A stretch of 64,000 nucleotides of DNA from REBR01 sp033721915 (GCA_033721915.1 JAWWAC010000008.1:12145-76144); one strand, 5' to 3'; shown: positions 25,473 through 35,026, counted from the first letter of the stretch. The notes: generated by a model from the sequence alone, not told the origin. Translations and numbers: made by a program.

Positions 25473-26528
25473 ATGGGACTTCCTTCACTGGCGACCCTGG
25501 CCCTGACCGGCGCCCTGTCACTGATCGCCTTCACGGGCTCCACACTGGCTCAGGCCCAGAGCGACAAGGGCATTGATACCTGCGTTTTCGACATCATCGG
25601 CTCCGCCGGAGACCAGTACCAGTTTATGCAGGACTACGCACTGCGCCTGCGCGAGCACGGTCTGGAACTCAACCTCAAACCCTACACGGACGAAGGCGTG
25701 GCCCTGGCGGACTTCTCCGCCGGCAAGTGCGATATTCTCGCCGCCACGGATATCCGCACCCGGCGATTCAACCGCTTTGCCGGCACCATTGGTGCCGTGG
25801 GCGCCATCCCCTCCTATGACGAACTGGAAACCGTGCTGGCGGTGCTGGCCAGTGAAAAGGCCGCCGATTACCTGTCTGGCAATGGCTACCATGTCATGGG
25901 GGTCTTCCCCATGGGGGCGGGGTATCTCTTCGTCACGGACCGGTCCATGGACACGGTGGAGGATCTCGCCGGCAAACGCATCGCGGCACTGAATTACCAC
26001 CCGGATGCCATCCATATGATCAATTACGTGGGGGCCAGCGTGGAGCCCTCAGACATCACCAACTTTGGCGGCAAGTTCAACAACCGCTCTGTGGATGCCG
26101 CCTATGCACCGGCCATGGCCTACGAGGCGCTGGAGCTGTACCGGGGCGTTCGCGATGACGGTGGCATCGTGCGTTATCCACTGGGCCAGCTGACGGCACA
26201 GATAATCGCCAGGGACGAAGTCATTGACAAAGAGATGGCCCTGAAAGCCAGGAAAGTGGCTTTTGATATGTTCGATGACGCCATGGAAATCGTGAAGTCC
26301 TTTGAGGAGAAGATTCCGGAAGAGGTCTGGATCGATATTCCGGATTCAGACATCGACGAGTATCAGGAAATGTTCCGGCAAAACCGGATTCAGCTGCGGG
26401 ACGGCGTGGACAGTGAAGGCAAAAAAGTGCCCCAGGTGTACCACGGGGAGATGCTGACACTGCTGCGCAAAGTGCGCTGCCGCGAGAATCCCGATGCGTC
26501 GGAATGCACCGCACCGGACCGGGAGTAA
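25473..26528 (+). CDS. AdeT1/2-family solute-binding protein of the TRAP system, copy 2b
   Basis: 351 residues from the ATG at 25473, which follows AGGAG by 7 bases; an upstream in-frame start at 25386 has no signal-peptide logic. Signal peptide ends near SDKGID after TLAQAQ. It has CVFDIIGSAGDQYQFMQ, CDILAATDIRTRRFN, PSDITNFGGKFNNRSVDAA and the terminal RVRCRENPDASEC. Its ligand-region motifs match copy 1 (18399) more closely than its tandem neighbour, which suggests the tandem pair predates or accompanied block duplication. It sits 42 bases before the permease and should be its main receptor. Confidence 0.8.
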   Translation: MGLPSLATLALTGALSLIAFTGSTLAQAQSDKGIDTCVFDIIGSAGDQYQFMQDYALRLREHGLELNLKPYTDEGVALADFSAGKCDILAATDIRTRRFNRFAGTIGAVGAIPSYDELETVLAVLASEKAADYLSGNGYHVMGVFPMGAGYLFVTDRSMDTVEDLAGKRIAALNYHPDAIHMINYVGASVEPSDITNFGGKFNNRSVDAAYAPAMAYEALELYRGVRDDGGIVRYPLGQLTAQIIARDEVIDKEMALKARKVAFDMFDDAMEIVKSFEEKIPEEVWIDIPDSDIDEYQEMFRQNRIQLRDGVDSEGKKVPQVYHGEMLTLLRKVRCRENPDASECTAPDRE

Positions 26529-26570
26529 GGGGACTGTAACCGGCCATTTTCCTGAGTCATCGAGGCTGTC

Positions 26571-28640
26571 ATGGTGGAGACAGGTCACACAGGAGCACTG
26601 GCGCAGCCCCACTGGGGGCAGCGGCTGCATGGCCTGATCGTCGTGCTGCTGCTGCTCGTGGTGCTGATGCTGGGACTGGGAAGCTCGCTCCATGCCCGGA
26701 TGCTGTCACTGGGTGAGCAGATCTGGCCCAGCTACTACACACTGAACCCCTGGGCCAGTGAGCCGGACTGCCGGACCGATGTGGACATCGAGAAGCGGGT
26801 CCGGGAAGAGCTGGCCCGAGAGGAGGAAGACCCATTCGGTCTGGGTGGTGGCGGTGATCCCGACGAGGACGCCCTACGGCGCTCCATTGAGCGCAACCTG
26901 GAGCGTTGCCAGAGAGAGCATCAGCGCTTTGAGCAACAGCAGGCGCGCATCACCCCTGTGCTGGTGGCCTACAAACGTGTTGAACGGGCCATGGGAACCT
27001 GGCTGACGGACAACCTGATACTGGCCACCTACCTCTTTATCACACTGGTGGGCGTGGGTGCCGGCACGGCGGCGTTCAGCAACCACCACATCGCACTGAG
27101 GCCGCCCACCACAAGGCTGGAGTGGCGTATTGCCCAGGGCGCTCAGCTGCTGGTGAACGGTCTTCTGCTGTCGGCCCTGTACCAGTACCGGGGCAATATC
27201 GGCAGTATTCCGGAAACCGAGGCGGTGCAGTCCGTGCAGCGGTTCTGGATGATCGTCTTCAGCCTTCTGATGCTGATCAACCTGTTCCGTCTCTGGCGGA
27301 TACCGGTGGATCTGCCACAGGGCCCCTTCAGGCTGACCAGCATCCTGGTGCCGCCCCTTTACTGCTTTATGGGGGTGGCCGGCTTTGTCTACTTCAGCGG
27401 CCTGGGCAATCTGTTTCTGCCGGAGTTTCCAGTGAACTGGCGCACGGCGGGCCTGGGGGTGTACCTGAACCAGCTCACCGGCCATGCCAGCCTGTTTATC
27501 AATATCGGGCTCTATGTCTTCGTGGGCATGATGCTCAAGCAGACCACCATCCCGGACCGTCTGCTCAAGGCCATTCAGCCCTGGCAGCTGCCTCCGGCGG
27601 CACTGGCCTCACTGGTCATTTTTGTCACGGCCTTTCCCACCGCCTTCACCGGTGCCTCCGGCATTTTCATACTGGCGGTGGGTGGCACCGTGTACGACGA
27701 GCTGCGCCGTGCCGGGGCCGGCCGCCAGCTGTCACTGGCCACCACGGCCATGTCCGGCAGCCTGGGTGTGGTGCTCAACCCCTGTCTGCTGATTGTGGTG
27801 GTCTCGGCTCTGAACCGGGAAGTGACCACGGTGGAGCTGTATAACGTGGGCCTCTGGGTTTTTCTTTTCACGGCCTGCCTGTTTACCTTTGCGGTCTCCC
27901 TGAGTGAAGGCCGGTTTCGCCCAAGGGCCCCTGACAGAAGACAGGCAACCCGGGAGTGCCTGGCCGCACTCAGGGCGCTGATTCCCTATGCATTGCTGAT
28001 TGCCGCGGTGGTGCTGTTTTTCCGCTGGATACTGGGCATCGGCTTCAGTGAGCACACGGCCCCCATGGTGCTGCCCATTATCATGATGGCACTGGTGATG
28101 ATGGACTCACGCAAGGGCCTTAAGCGCCTTCCGGACTGGGGGCGGCGCATTGCCGTGGCCGCCAGTGAGTCCGCCGTCCACGCCGGGGCCCTGCTGACAC
28201 TGATCGGGCTGTCCATGTCCGTGGGGGGCATACTGGAGCGGACCGATCTGGTCTCAATGATCTTTCCCTCGGAGGCCGCCTCGGTGTGGCTGGTCATGCT
28301 GGCCATGGTGGTGATGCTGACCATCATTGGCATGTTCATGGACCCCTTTGCCGCCGTGGTGCTGGTCTCCGCCACCATCGCCCAGCCGGCCCAGGGCATG
28401 GGGGTGGACCCGCTGCATTTCTGGATTGTCACACTGGTGGCCTTTGAGCTGGGTTATCTGACCCCGCCGGTGGCTTTGAATCATCTGCTCACCCGGCAGG
28501 TGGTGGGCGCAAGGGAGGCGCTGGTGCCCGGTGAGGGCAACTTTTACCGCCGTTACCAGCGCCTTCTGATGCCGCTGATGATCATGGGCAGCACACTGCT
28601 GCTGGTGGGTTTTGTGCCACTGCTGTTTTATGGCGGCTGA
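26571..28640 (+). CDS. TRAP transporter fused permease, copy 2
   Basis: 689 residues, close paralogue of the 19511 permease along its full length, with near-identical DNA in the M-subunit core (for example TTCACCGG[C/T]GCCTC[G/C]GGCAT regions). Same four-segment Q-like N-terminus and acidic loop with two conserved cysteines (SEPDC and ERCQREH). GAGG precedes the ATG by 7 bases. It ends the second TRAP operon. With two receptors and two lipoproteins upstream, one permease may serve several receptors. Ion coupling inferred from the family. Confidence 0.85.
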   Translation: MVETGHTGALAQPHWGQRLHGLIVVLLLLVVLMLGLGSSLHARMLSLGEQIWPSYYTLNPWASEPDCRTDVDIEKRVREELAREEEDPFGLGGGGDPDEDALRRSIERNLERCQREHQRFEQQQARITPVLVAYKRVERAMGTWLTDNLILATYLFITLVGVGAGTAAFSNHHIALRPPTTRLEWRIAQGAQLLVNGLLLSALYQYRGNIGSIPETEAVQSVQRFWMIVFSLLMLINLFRLWRIPVDLPQGPFRLTSILVPPLYCFMGVAGFVYFSGLGNLFLPEFPVNWRTAGLGVYLNQLTGHASLFINIGLYVFVGMMLKQTTIPDRLLKAIQPWQLPPAALASLVIFVTAFPTAFTGASGIFILAVGGTVYDELRRAGAGRQLSLATTAMSGSLGVVLNPCLLIVVVSALNREVTTVELYNVGLWVFLFTACLFTFAVSLSEGRFRPRAPDRRQATRECLAALRALIPYALLIAAVVLFFRWILGIGFSEHTAPMVLPIIMMALVMMDSRKGLKRLPDWGRRIAVAASESAVHAGALLTLIGLSMSVGGILERTDLVSMIFPSEAASVWLVMLAMVVMLTIIGMFMDPFAAVVLVSATIAQPAQGMGVDPLHFWIVTLVAFELGYLTPPVALNHLLTRQVVGAREALVPGEGNFYRRYQRLLMPLMIMGSTLLLVGFVPLLFYGG

Positions 28641-28670
28641 ATCCTGATAGCAAAAAATGACACGATCAGG
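28639..28670 (+). terminator. Possible terminator hairpin after TRAP operon 2
   Basis: ATCCTGAT and ATCAGGAT form an 8-bp stem around a 16-base A-rich loop, overlapping the permease stop region. No long T run follows, so read-through into the protease gene is possible. Confidence 0.4.
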
Positions 28671-28764
28671 ATCTAAAAGCCCCGGTGAATCGTTAGAATG
28701 GTCAATAGAGACATTTTGAGCCTGGTATTCGATCCGGGAGCGATTCAGGTCAGAGGCCGTGCCA

Positions 28765-31329
28765 GTGATTTTCAACCAGTATGTCATTCCCTTGGGGGTC
28801 AGAGGGAGAGTACCCCATATTCTGCTTTGCGGGTTCTTTGTGCTGTTGACCGCTTGTGGCAGTGGCGGCGACTCCGCACTGGAGGCGCCCTTTCTCAGTG
28901 GCACCATTACCCTGGAGCAGGGCACCCGTGTGGACCAGGACACGGCACTGGTCATTCTGCAAGGGGAGGGACTGGCGGCCGATCCCCAGAGCCCGGCACT
29001 GCCGGGGAATGTGCTGCTGGGTGGCTTTGTCAGCCATCAACAGGGCCGCTATAACGAGAACTTCGTCTACCCCCAGGACAGCAGTGACACGCTGCGTCTG
29101 TCACTGAGTGCCGGTCAGTCTGTCAGCCTGCAGCTGTTCAACTCACTGGACAGCAGTGCGATCAATGTCCGCACCCGGTTGCTGCTCAATGGTACGACAG
29201 TGGATGAGACGGCGGCGGAGGACAGGGACAGCCCGGAACGTCTGCTGACCGCCCAGGAAAGTGGCGAGCATCTGCTGGAGATCCGTGTGCCGGACTCAGG
29301 CCCGCCGGTGCGTTATCTGGTCAGCACCGCATCGGAATCCATCAGTGACGGGATGACCCAGCTGACCGGGGATTTCCTCCCCGGTGAGGCGCTGATCACT
29401 CTGAATAAGCCGGAGCCCGGGCAACTGCGGATTGCCTCCGACGCCATGCCCCAGTCCGTCTCGGAATCCGTTTCACTGGGCGGACGACACCACCGGGTAC
29501 GCATGCCTTCCCCACTGAGCCCGGGTAATGCGACAGACGCCCTGTCCACGGCGGTCGCCACGGTGCCGGACAAGGTGGCCACACTGGAGTGGATCCGAGA
29601 GCTGCAGCAGGATCCGGCTGTCCAATCCGCCTCTCCCAACTACCGGGTGTATCCCATGGTGGATCCGAGGGGGCAGAGCGACTACGAGCTGCAAAGCTGG
29701 CATTATCAGCTCAGCGGCCTGGAAGAGGCCTGGAATGATGGATTCAGTGGCGAGAATGCGGTCAGCCAGCAGCGAATCCGTGTGGCGGTTCTGGACACCG
29801 GTCTCTATTCCCCCAATAACGGGGGGCGCTGGCACCAGGAACTGGACCCCAATATTAATTGTGATTCCGGGAGCAACCTTGGGTGCTTCAACGCCACTGA
29901 CCCGAATACCCCCCCCATTGATGACAACCTCAGCCTGCTGCACGGTACCCATGTATCAGGTACTGTGGCCGCGGATGTGGACAATACCACCCAGTTTGGC
30001 GGTGTGGCCTTCCGGTCACGGCTGATTCCGGTCAAGGTGCTCGATTCGGAAGGGGGGGCACTTTCCGACGTGGTCAGGGGGGTGCTATGGGTACTGAATG
30101 AAGGCGGCACTCCCAGGGCGGATATCATCAACCTCAGCCTGGGTGGCACCGGTAACTCCCCCACTCTGGAGCAGGCGCTGATCGACGCCCGCCAGGCCGG
30201 CATTCTGGTCACCGCCGCCGCCGGCAATGAGTCCAGCCGCCGTCGCATTTTTCCCGCCGCCTACGACTCGGTCCTGTCCGTGGGGGCCGTGAACTGCAAT
30301 GGCAATCTTTCAAACTTCTCCAACTTTGGCTTCTGGCTGGACCTGGTGGCCCCGGGGGGGGGTGCCGGTTGCAGCGGCAATGATGGCTTTGTCTGGAGTG
30401 CGGCTTTTATCGATGGTCAGGAAACCATCGGCGGTTTACAGGGCACCTCCATGGCGAGTCCTCACGTGGCCGGTATCCTGGCACTGCTGCTGGAGCGGGC
30501 GGACCTGTCACGGCGGACACTGCTGCCACCCATAGTGGATGCGCTGGTGCGTGAACAGCGGCTGGTCTCGGCCCAGGACGCGGCCTTCAGTGAGCTGCTG
30601 GGTTACGGGCTGGTGGACGCCAGTAAGCTCGATGGCCTGGGTGACATCGCCGAGCTGTCGGTGCTGGCTCCGGACCGGCGACGGGTGGTTTTTGCCGCGG
30701 ATGAAACCGGGCAGTCACTGACACTGACCGCCCGTGGCCGCAACCCGGACCAGGTGCACAGTGTGTCCGTGGTGGACGCCAATAACGATCCCTGGCTGTC
30801 GGTGATGGACCAGGGGAATGGCAGCTACCGGATCCTGCTGGACCGCAATCAGCTCCCGGACAGCAGCCGCGCTGCCCGTGGCGACCTGAGAATCCGTTAC
30901 ACCAGCGATGGCCAGGAGCAGGCGTTTCTGCTGCCGGTGAGCGTGCTGCCACCCAGCGATGAGAATCAGCGCAGTGCCGGCGTGCATTTTGTGCAGCTGA
31001 TTCCGGTGGACAGCAACGGCGAGCGCACCGATGAGGCGGTGATCGAGCAGGAGGTGGCGGTAGAGAACGGGCGTTATGAGTTCCGTTTCGACCCCAGGGA
31101 CATTCCCCCCGGGGATTACCTGCTGATTGCCGGCTCCGACCTGGATAACAACGGGTTTTTCTGCAATGCCGGAGAGGCCTGCGCCCGCTTCCCCGACACG
31201 GAAGAGTTCGCCCCGATCACCATCAACGCCGACACCCGCCGGGATCTGACACTGGAGAGCAAATACCGCTTGCCCTTCAGCCCTTCTTCCGGCGAAGCTG
31301 TGGCGGGTTACCGGGTTCAGGGCCGCTGA
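28765..31329 (+). CDS. Subtilisin-like (S8) serine protease, lipoprotein
   Basis: About 854 residues. The N-terminus has a hydrophobic segment ending LLTAC, lipid Cys31. Residues about 40-330 form a pro/prepeptidase-C-like and inhibitor-like region. The S8 domain follows with the complete triad: Asp344 in VAVLDTG, His393 in HGTHVSG and Ser562 in GTSMASPHVAG, plus the oxyanion Asn in AAAGNES. The C-terminus is beta-rich and contains DLDNNGFFCNAGEAC. It should act at the cell surface or periplasm. The GTG at 28765 is chosen because AGAGG lies 8 bases before it; a GTG at 28759 is also possible. The next gene encodes a PrcB-domain lipoprotein, a likely partner. Confidence 0.85.
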   Translation: MIFNQYVIPLGVRGRVPHILLCGFFVLLTACGSGGDSALEAPFLSGTITLEQGTRVDQDTALVILQGEGLAADPQSPALPGNVLLGGFVSHQQGRYNENFVYPQDSSDTLRLSLSAGQSVSLQLFNSLDSSAINVRTRLLLNGTTVDETAAEDRDSPERLLTAQESGEHLLEIRVPDSGPPVRYLVSTASESISDGMTQLTGDFLPGEALITLNKPEPGQLRIASDAMPQSVSESVSLGGRHHRVRMPSPLSPGNATDALSTAVATVPDKVATLEWIRELQQDPAVQSASPNYRVYPMVDPRGQSDYELQSWHYQLSGLEEAWNDGFSGENAVSQQRIRVAVLDTGLYSPNNGGRWHQELDPNINCDSGSNLGCFNATDPNTPPIDDNLSLLHGTHVSGTVAADVDNTTQFGGVAFRSRLIPVKVLDSEGGALSDVVRGVLWVLNEGGTPRADIINLSLGGTGNSPTLEQALIDARQAGILVTAAAGNESSRRRIFPAAYDSVLSVGAVNCNGNLSNFSNFGFWLDLVAPGGGAGCSGNDGFVWSAAFIDGQETIGGLQGTSMASPHVAGILALLLERADLSRRTLLPPIVDALVREQRLVSAQDAAFSELLGYGLVDASKLDGLGDIAELSVLAPDRRRVVFAADETGQSLTLTARGRNPDQVHSVSVVDANNDPWLSVMDQGNGSYRILLDRNQLPDSSRAARGDLRIRYTSDGQEQAFLLPVSVLPPSDENQRSAGVHFVQLIPVDSNGERTDEAVIEQEVAVENGRYEFRFDPRDIPPGDYLLIAGSDLDNNGFFCNAGEACARFPDTEEFAPITINADTRRDLTLESKYRLPFSPSSGEAVAGYRVQGR

Positions 31330-31387
31330 AGGGCCTGTTCCGACCCTGGCGGTCACCCCCATACCGCTCAACAGGTGGAGAGACACA

Positions 31388-31870
31388 ATGGCAAGAATCC
31401 CCCGGGTAACAATGACACTCATGGCCTCTCTGCTGCTGGGGGCCTGCCAGTTTTTTCAGGGTCCGGCCCACGGTGCCGCCGGCAAGGTGCAGTCACTGGG
31501 CCAGGCCAGCCACTGTGGCTATAACAGCCCGCAACTGGTGCTTCTGCGCAAAGGCGATTCACTGCCGGCCTTGCGCGGTAAACTGAGGGAGACCCTGAAC
31601 GCGACCCTGGAAGAAGGCCACCTGGTCCTGCTGGTGGCACTGGGTGAACGACCCACCCCCGGTTACGGGGCCGAGCTGGACCGGGTGGAGGTGGTCTCGG
31701 GGGACCGCCTGAGCCTGCACCTCAATGCCAGCAAGCCCGAGGAGGGCAGTCTGCTGGCCCAGGTGATCACCACCCCCTGCCTGGCCCTGTCACTCCCCGA
31801 AGGGGGCTGGAGTGCGTTGACAGTGGAGCTCCCGGTCAAGGGCTTCCCGATTACCCGGCCACATCCCTGA
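31388..31870 (+). CDS. PrcB-domain lipoprotein, putative protease partner
   Basis: 160 residues. Signal peptide ends LLLGAC, lipid Cys20. The C-terminal half, from HLVLLVALGERPTPGYGAEL to LAQVITTPCLALSLPEGGW, matches the PrcB C-terminal domain pattern. PrcB is a lipoprotein needed for assembly of the Treponema dentilisin complex, whose PrtP subunit is also a subtilisin-like protease. Here the gene lies 58 bases after a subtilase lipoprotein, so I infer a functional pair. GGTGGAG lies 7 bases before the ATG. The domain assignment is from memory of the motif, not a search. Confidence 0.7.
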   Translation: MARIPRVTMTLMASLLLGACQFFQGPAHGAAGKVQSLGQASHCGYNSPQLVLLRKGDSLPALRGKLRETLNATLEEGHLVLLVALGERPTPGYGAELDRVEVVSGDRLSLHLNASKPEEGSLLAQVITTPCLALSLPEGGWSALTVELPVKGFPITRPHP

Positions 31871-32036
31871 CCCGGGTCTGGCCTCAGGGCCAGTTATGGC
31901 TTTAAAGGCCGGCCCGGTCATTTCCGAACCCTGTCGGGGGTTCTGGAGTCCGTGACGGGCTGGTTCAGGGGCGGCGCAAAGTCTGCTACATTAGGCTCTT
32001 TCCGCAACCGTCCATTCGCGCAGGAAATGCCCCTTC

Positions 32037-33935
32037 ATGACGCAGTCCAACGATTACAACGCCGACGCCATCGAAGTCCTCAAGGGACTGGACCCGGTGC
32101 GCAAGCGCCCCGGTATGTACACCGACACCAGCCGTCCCAACCACCTGGCACAGGAGGTGATCGACAACAGCGTGGACGAGGCCCTGGGCGGGCACGCCAA
32201 GCGCATTGACGTGGTGCTCCATGAAGACGGCCGCCTGTCCGTCACGGACGACGGCCGTGGCATGCCAGTGGATGCCCACAAGGAAGAGGGCGTGCCCGGG
32301 GTGGAGCTGATCATGAGCCGGCTGCACGCCGGGGGCAAGTTCTCCAAGGAGAACTACCAGTACTCCGGCGGCCTGCACGGTGTGGGCGTGTCCGTGGTCA
32401 ACGCCCTGTCGCTGGAGCTGGAGGTGCTGATCCGTCGCAATGGCCAGGTCTATCGCATTGCCTTTGAGAACGGCGACAAGGTGAGTGACCTGGAGGTGGT
32501 GGACACGGTGGGCAAGCGCAACACCGGCACCACACTGACGTTTCTGCCGGACCCTTCCTATTTTGAAAGTCCCCGTTTCTCCATCCCCCGCCTGCAGCAC
32601 AACCTGCGGGCCAAGGCGGTGCTGTGCCCCGGCCTGACGGTGACATTCACCCAGAAAGCCACCGGTGAGAAAGACGAATGGTATTACGAGGACGGCCTGA
32701 CGGATTACCTGCGCGGCGCCCTGACGGACCGATTCTGCCTGCCCGAAAGCCCCTTTACCGGCAACCTGGCCGGCACCACGGAAGAGGTCAGCTGGGCGCT
32801 GCAGTGGCTGCCTGAGGACAGCGACATGGTGGCGGAGAGCTACGTCAACCTGATCCCCACCGCCCAGGGGGGCACTCATGTCAACGGACTGCGCACCGGT
32901 CTGCTGGAGGCCATGCGGGAGTTCTGCGAGTTCCGCAGCCTGCTGCCCCGTGGTGTGAAGCTTACCCCGGAGGACATCTGGGACCGTTGCAGCTACGTGC
33001 TCTCCTTCAAGATGCAGGAGCCCCAGTTCTCCGGACAGACCAAGGAGCGTCTGTCCTCCCGCGAGGCGGCCGGGTTTATCTCCGGCGTGGTGAAGGACGC
33101 CTTCAGCCTCTGGCTGAACCAGCATACGGATGTGGCAGAGGCACTGGCGGAGTTTGTGATCGGCAACGCACAGCGCCGTCTCAAGGCCTCCAAGAAAGTG
33201 GCTCGCAAACGGGTCACCTCGGGGCCGGCACTGCCCGGCAAGCTGGCGGACTGCTCCGGCAGTGATGTGAAGCGTGGTGAGCTGTTCCTGGTGGAGGGGG
33301 ACTCCGCCGGTGGCTCCGCCAAGCAGGCCCGTGACCGGGAGTTCCAGGCGGTGATGCCGCTGCGGGGCAAGATACTCAATACCTGGGAGGTGGACCCCTC
33401 GGAGGTGCTGGCCTCACAGGAGGTGCATGACATTGCCGTGGCCATCGGCGTGGACCCGGGTTCCAATGACCTGGCGGGGCTGCGCTACGGCAAGATCTGT
33501 GTGCTGGCGGACGCCGACTCCGACGGTCTGCACATTGCCACGCTGCTGTGCGCGCTGTTCGTCAAGCATTTCCGCCCGCTGGTGGAGGCGGGCCATGTCT
33601 TTATGGCCATGCCGCCACTGTACCGTATCGACCTGGGCAAGGAGACCTTCTACGCACTGGACGAGCATGAGAAGCAGGGCATACTGGACCGGCTGGCGGC
33701 GGAGAACCGCAAGGGCAAGATCAACACACAGCGCTTCAAGGGCCTGGGTGAGATGAATCCCCTGCAGCTGCGGGAGACCACCATGGCACCGGATACCCGG
33801 CGTCTGGTGCAACTGTCCCTCGTGGACGGCGATGGCACCGACGACAACATGGATATGCTGCTGGGCAAGAAGAGGGCCTCGGACCGGCGCAGCTGGCTGG
33901 AGAGCAAGGGCAACCTGGCGGATATCCCGGTCTGA
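32037..33935 (+). CDS. parE: DNA topoisomerase IV subunit B
   Basis: 632 residues. GHKL ATPase motifs: EVIDNSVDEAL, DDGRGMPVD, SGGLHGVGVSVVNALS. TOPRIM: VEGDSAGGSAKQARD and LADADSDGLHIATL. Length matches ParE (about 625-635) and lacks the GyrB insertion. With ParC (44834) it decatenates chromosomes and relaxes supercoils using ATP. The ATG at 32037 follows AGGAAAT. It is the last plus-strand gene before the convergent dusC. In Pseudomonas parE and parC lie close together; here they are about 11 kb apart. Confidence 0.97.
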   Translation: MTQSNDYNADAIEVLKGLDPVRKRPGMYTDTSRPNHLAQEVIDNSVDEALGGHAKRIDVVLHEDGRLSVTDDGRGMPVDAHKEEGVPGVELIMSRLHAGGKFSKENYQYSGGLHGVGVSVVNALSLELEVLIRRNGQVYRIAFENGDKVSDLEVVDTVGKRNTGTTLTFLPDPSYFESPRFSIPRLQHNLRAKAVLCPGLTVTFTQKATGEKDEWYYEDGLTDYLRGALTDRFCLPESPFTGNLAGTTEEVSWALQWLPEDSDMVAESYVNLIPTAQGGTHVNGLRTGLLEAMREFCEFRSLLPRGVKLTPEDIWDRCSYVLSFKMQEPQFSGQTKERLSSREAAGFISGVVKDAFSLWLNQHTDVAEALAEFVIGNAQRRLKASKKVARKRVTSGPALPGKLADCSGSDVKRGELFLVEGDSAGGSAKQARDREFQAVMPLRGKILNTWEVDPSEVLASQEVHDIAVAIGVDPGSNDLAGLRYGKICVLADADSDGLHIATLLCALFVKHFRPLVEAGHVFMAMPPLYRIDLGKETFYALDEHEKQGILDRLAAENRKGKINTQRFKGLGEMNPLQLRETTMAPDTRRLVQLSLVDGDGTDDNMDMLLGKKRASDRRSWLESKGNLADIPV

Positions 33936-33990
33936 GTCAGGTCCGCTGAGGCATGCCCTCATTGACAGGCCTGTATAGATCCCGGGTTGA

Positions 33991-34983
33991 TCAGACCGCC
34001 ATGGACGGGGCCGGCTGAGTGTCACTGAGCGCCGGCGGCACGGGCTCTGTCAGCATCTGACGGATGCGCTCGCTGTCCTTCTCCCGGCGGATGCGCCGGA
34101 ACAGTGCCTCGGCTTCGGGGTAGCTGCGGCGGAGGTAATTGAGCCACTGCTTGAGCCGCCCCGGTGCGTAGCGGGCCAGCAGCTGCGAGGCCACCTCGTC
34201 GTAGAAATCCACCAGCCAGGGGTGAAACGACGCCCAGCTCATGGTTTGCACCGGTTCACCGGCCAGAAACTGACGCACCTGCAGGGCCAGATCCGGCCTT
34301 GCGATCAGCCCACGCCCCAGCATGACATTCTCGCAGCCACTCTCATCGCGACACTGGCGGTAATCCGCCAGTGTCCAGATCTCCCCATTGGCCACCACCG
34401 GAATACTCACCGCCTCGCGGATGCGCCCGATCCAGGGCCAGTAGGCGGGGGGCTTGTAGCCGTCGGTCTTGGTGCGGGCATGCACCGTGATGGTGGCGGC
34501 TCCACCGGCCTCCAGGGCCTGCCCGCATTCCACGGCCAGTGACTTGTCCGTGTAGCCCAGGCGCATCTTGGCGGTCACCGGTGTGTGCGCCGGAACGGCC
34601 GCTCGCACGGCACTGACCAGCTGGTAGAGCACCTCCGGCTCCTGCAGCAGAACCGCACCGCCACGGTGGCGGTTGACGGTCTTGGCGGGGCAGCCGAAAT
34701 TGAGGTCCACCACCGGGGCCCCCAGCTCAACGGCCCGGGCGGCGTTTTCACCCAATGTGTCCGGGCGGCTGCCCAGCAACTGCACATGCACCGGTGTGCC
34801 GGCGGCGGTGACAGCGCCGCTGGCCAGCTCGGGGGCAATGCGGTGAAAGACCCGCCTGGGCAGGCAGACATCCGTGACCCGGATAAACTCGGTGACACAG
34901 TGGTCCACACCGCCAATCTGGGTCAGTACACGGCGCATGGTGGGGTCCACCAGGCCTTCCATGGGGGCTAGATGAATCTGCAT
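33991..34983 (-). CDS. dusC: tRNA-dihydrouridine(16) synthase DusC
   Basis: 330 residues. TIM-barrel flavoprotein start HLAPMEGLVDPTMRRVL, catalytic Cys98 in LNFGCPAKTVNRHRGG, FMN-binding VHARTKTDGYKPPAYWP and VANGEIWTL. The APMEGLVD motif (rather than APMAGVTD) and TEFIRV are typical of DusC, which reduces U16 of tRNA with NADPH. C-terminal helical domain is of normal length. It converges with parE and lies alone. Confidence 0.92.
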   Translation of the reverse strand: MQIHLAPMEGLVDPTMRRVLTQIGGVDHCVTEFIRVTDVCLPRRVFHRIAPELASGAVTAAGTPVHVQLLGSRPDTLGENAARAVELGAPVVDLNFGCPAKTVNRHRGGAVLLQEPEVLYQLVSAVRAAVPAHTPVTAKMRLGYTDKSLAVECGQALEAGGAATITVHARTKTDGYKPPAYWPWIGRIREAVSIPVVANGEIWTLADYRQCRDESGCENVMLGRGLIARPDLALQVRQFLAGEPVQTMSWASFHPWLVDFYDEVASQLLARYAPGRLKQWLNYLRRSYPEAEALFRRIRREKDSERIRQMLTEPVPPALSDTQPAPSMAV

Positions 34984-35026
34984 GGGGGTGTTCGCAACGG
35001 TTTGCCAGTGGTGCTGTCAGGGAGAC

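Noticed and set aside
18399..26528. RND-type multidrug efflux components
   Set aside because: The AdeT name suggests efflux, but there is no RND pump or fusion protein here and the genes sit with TRAP permeases and carry signal peptides.
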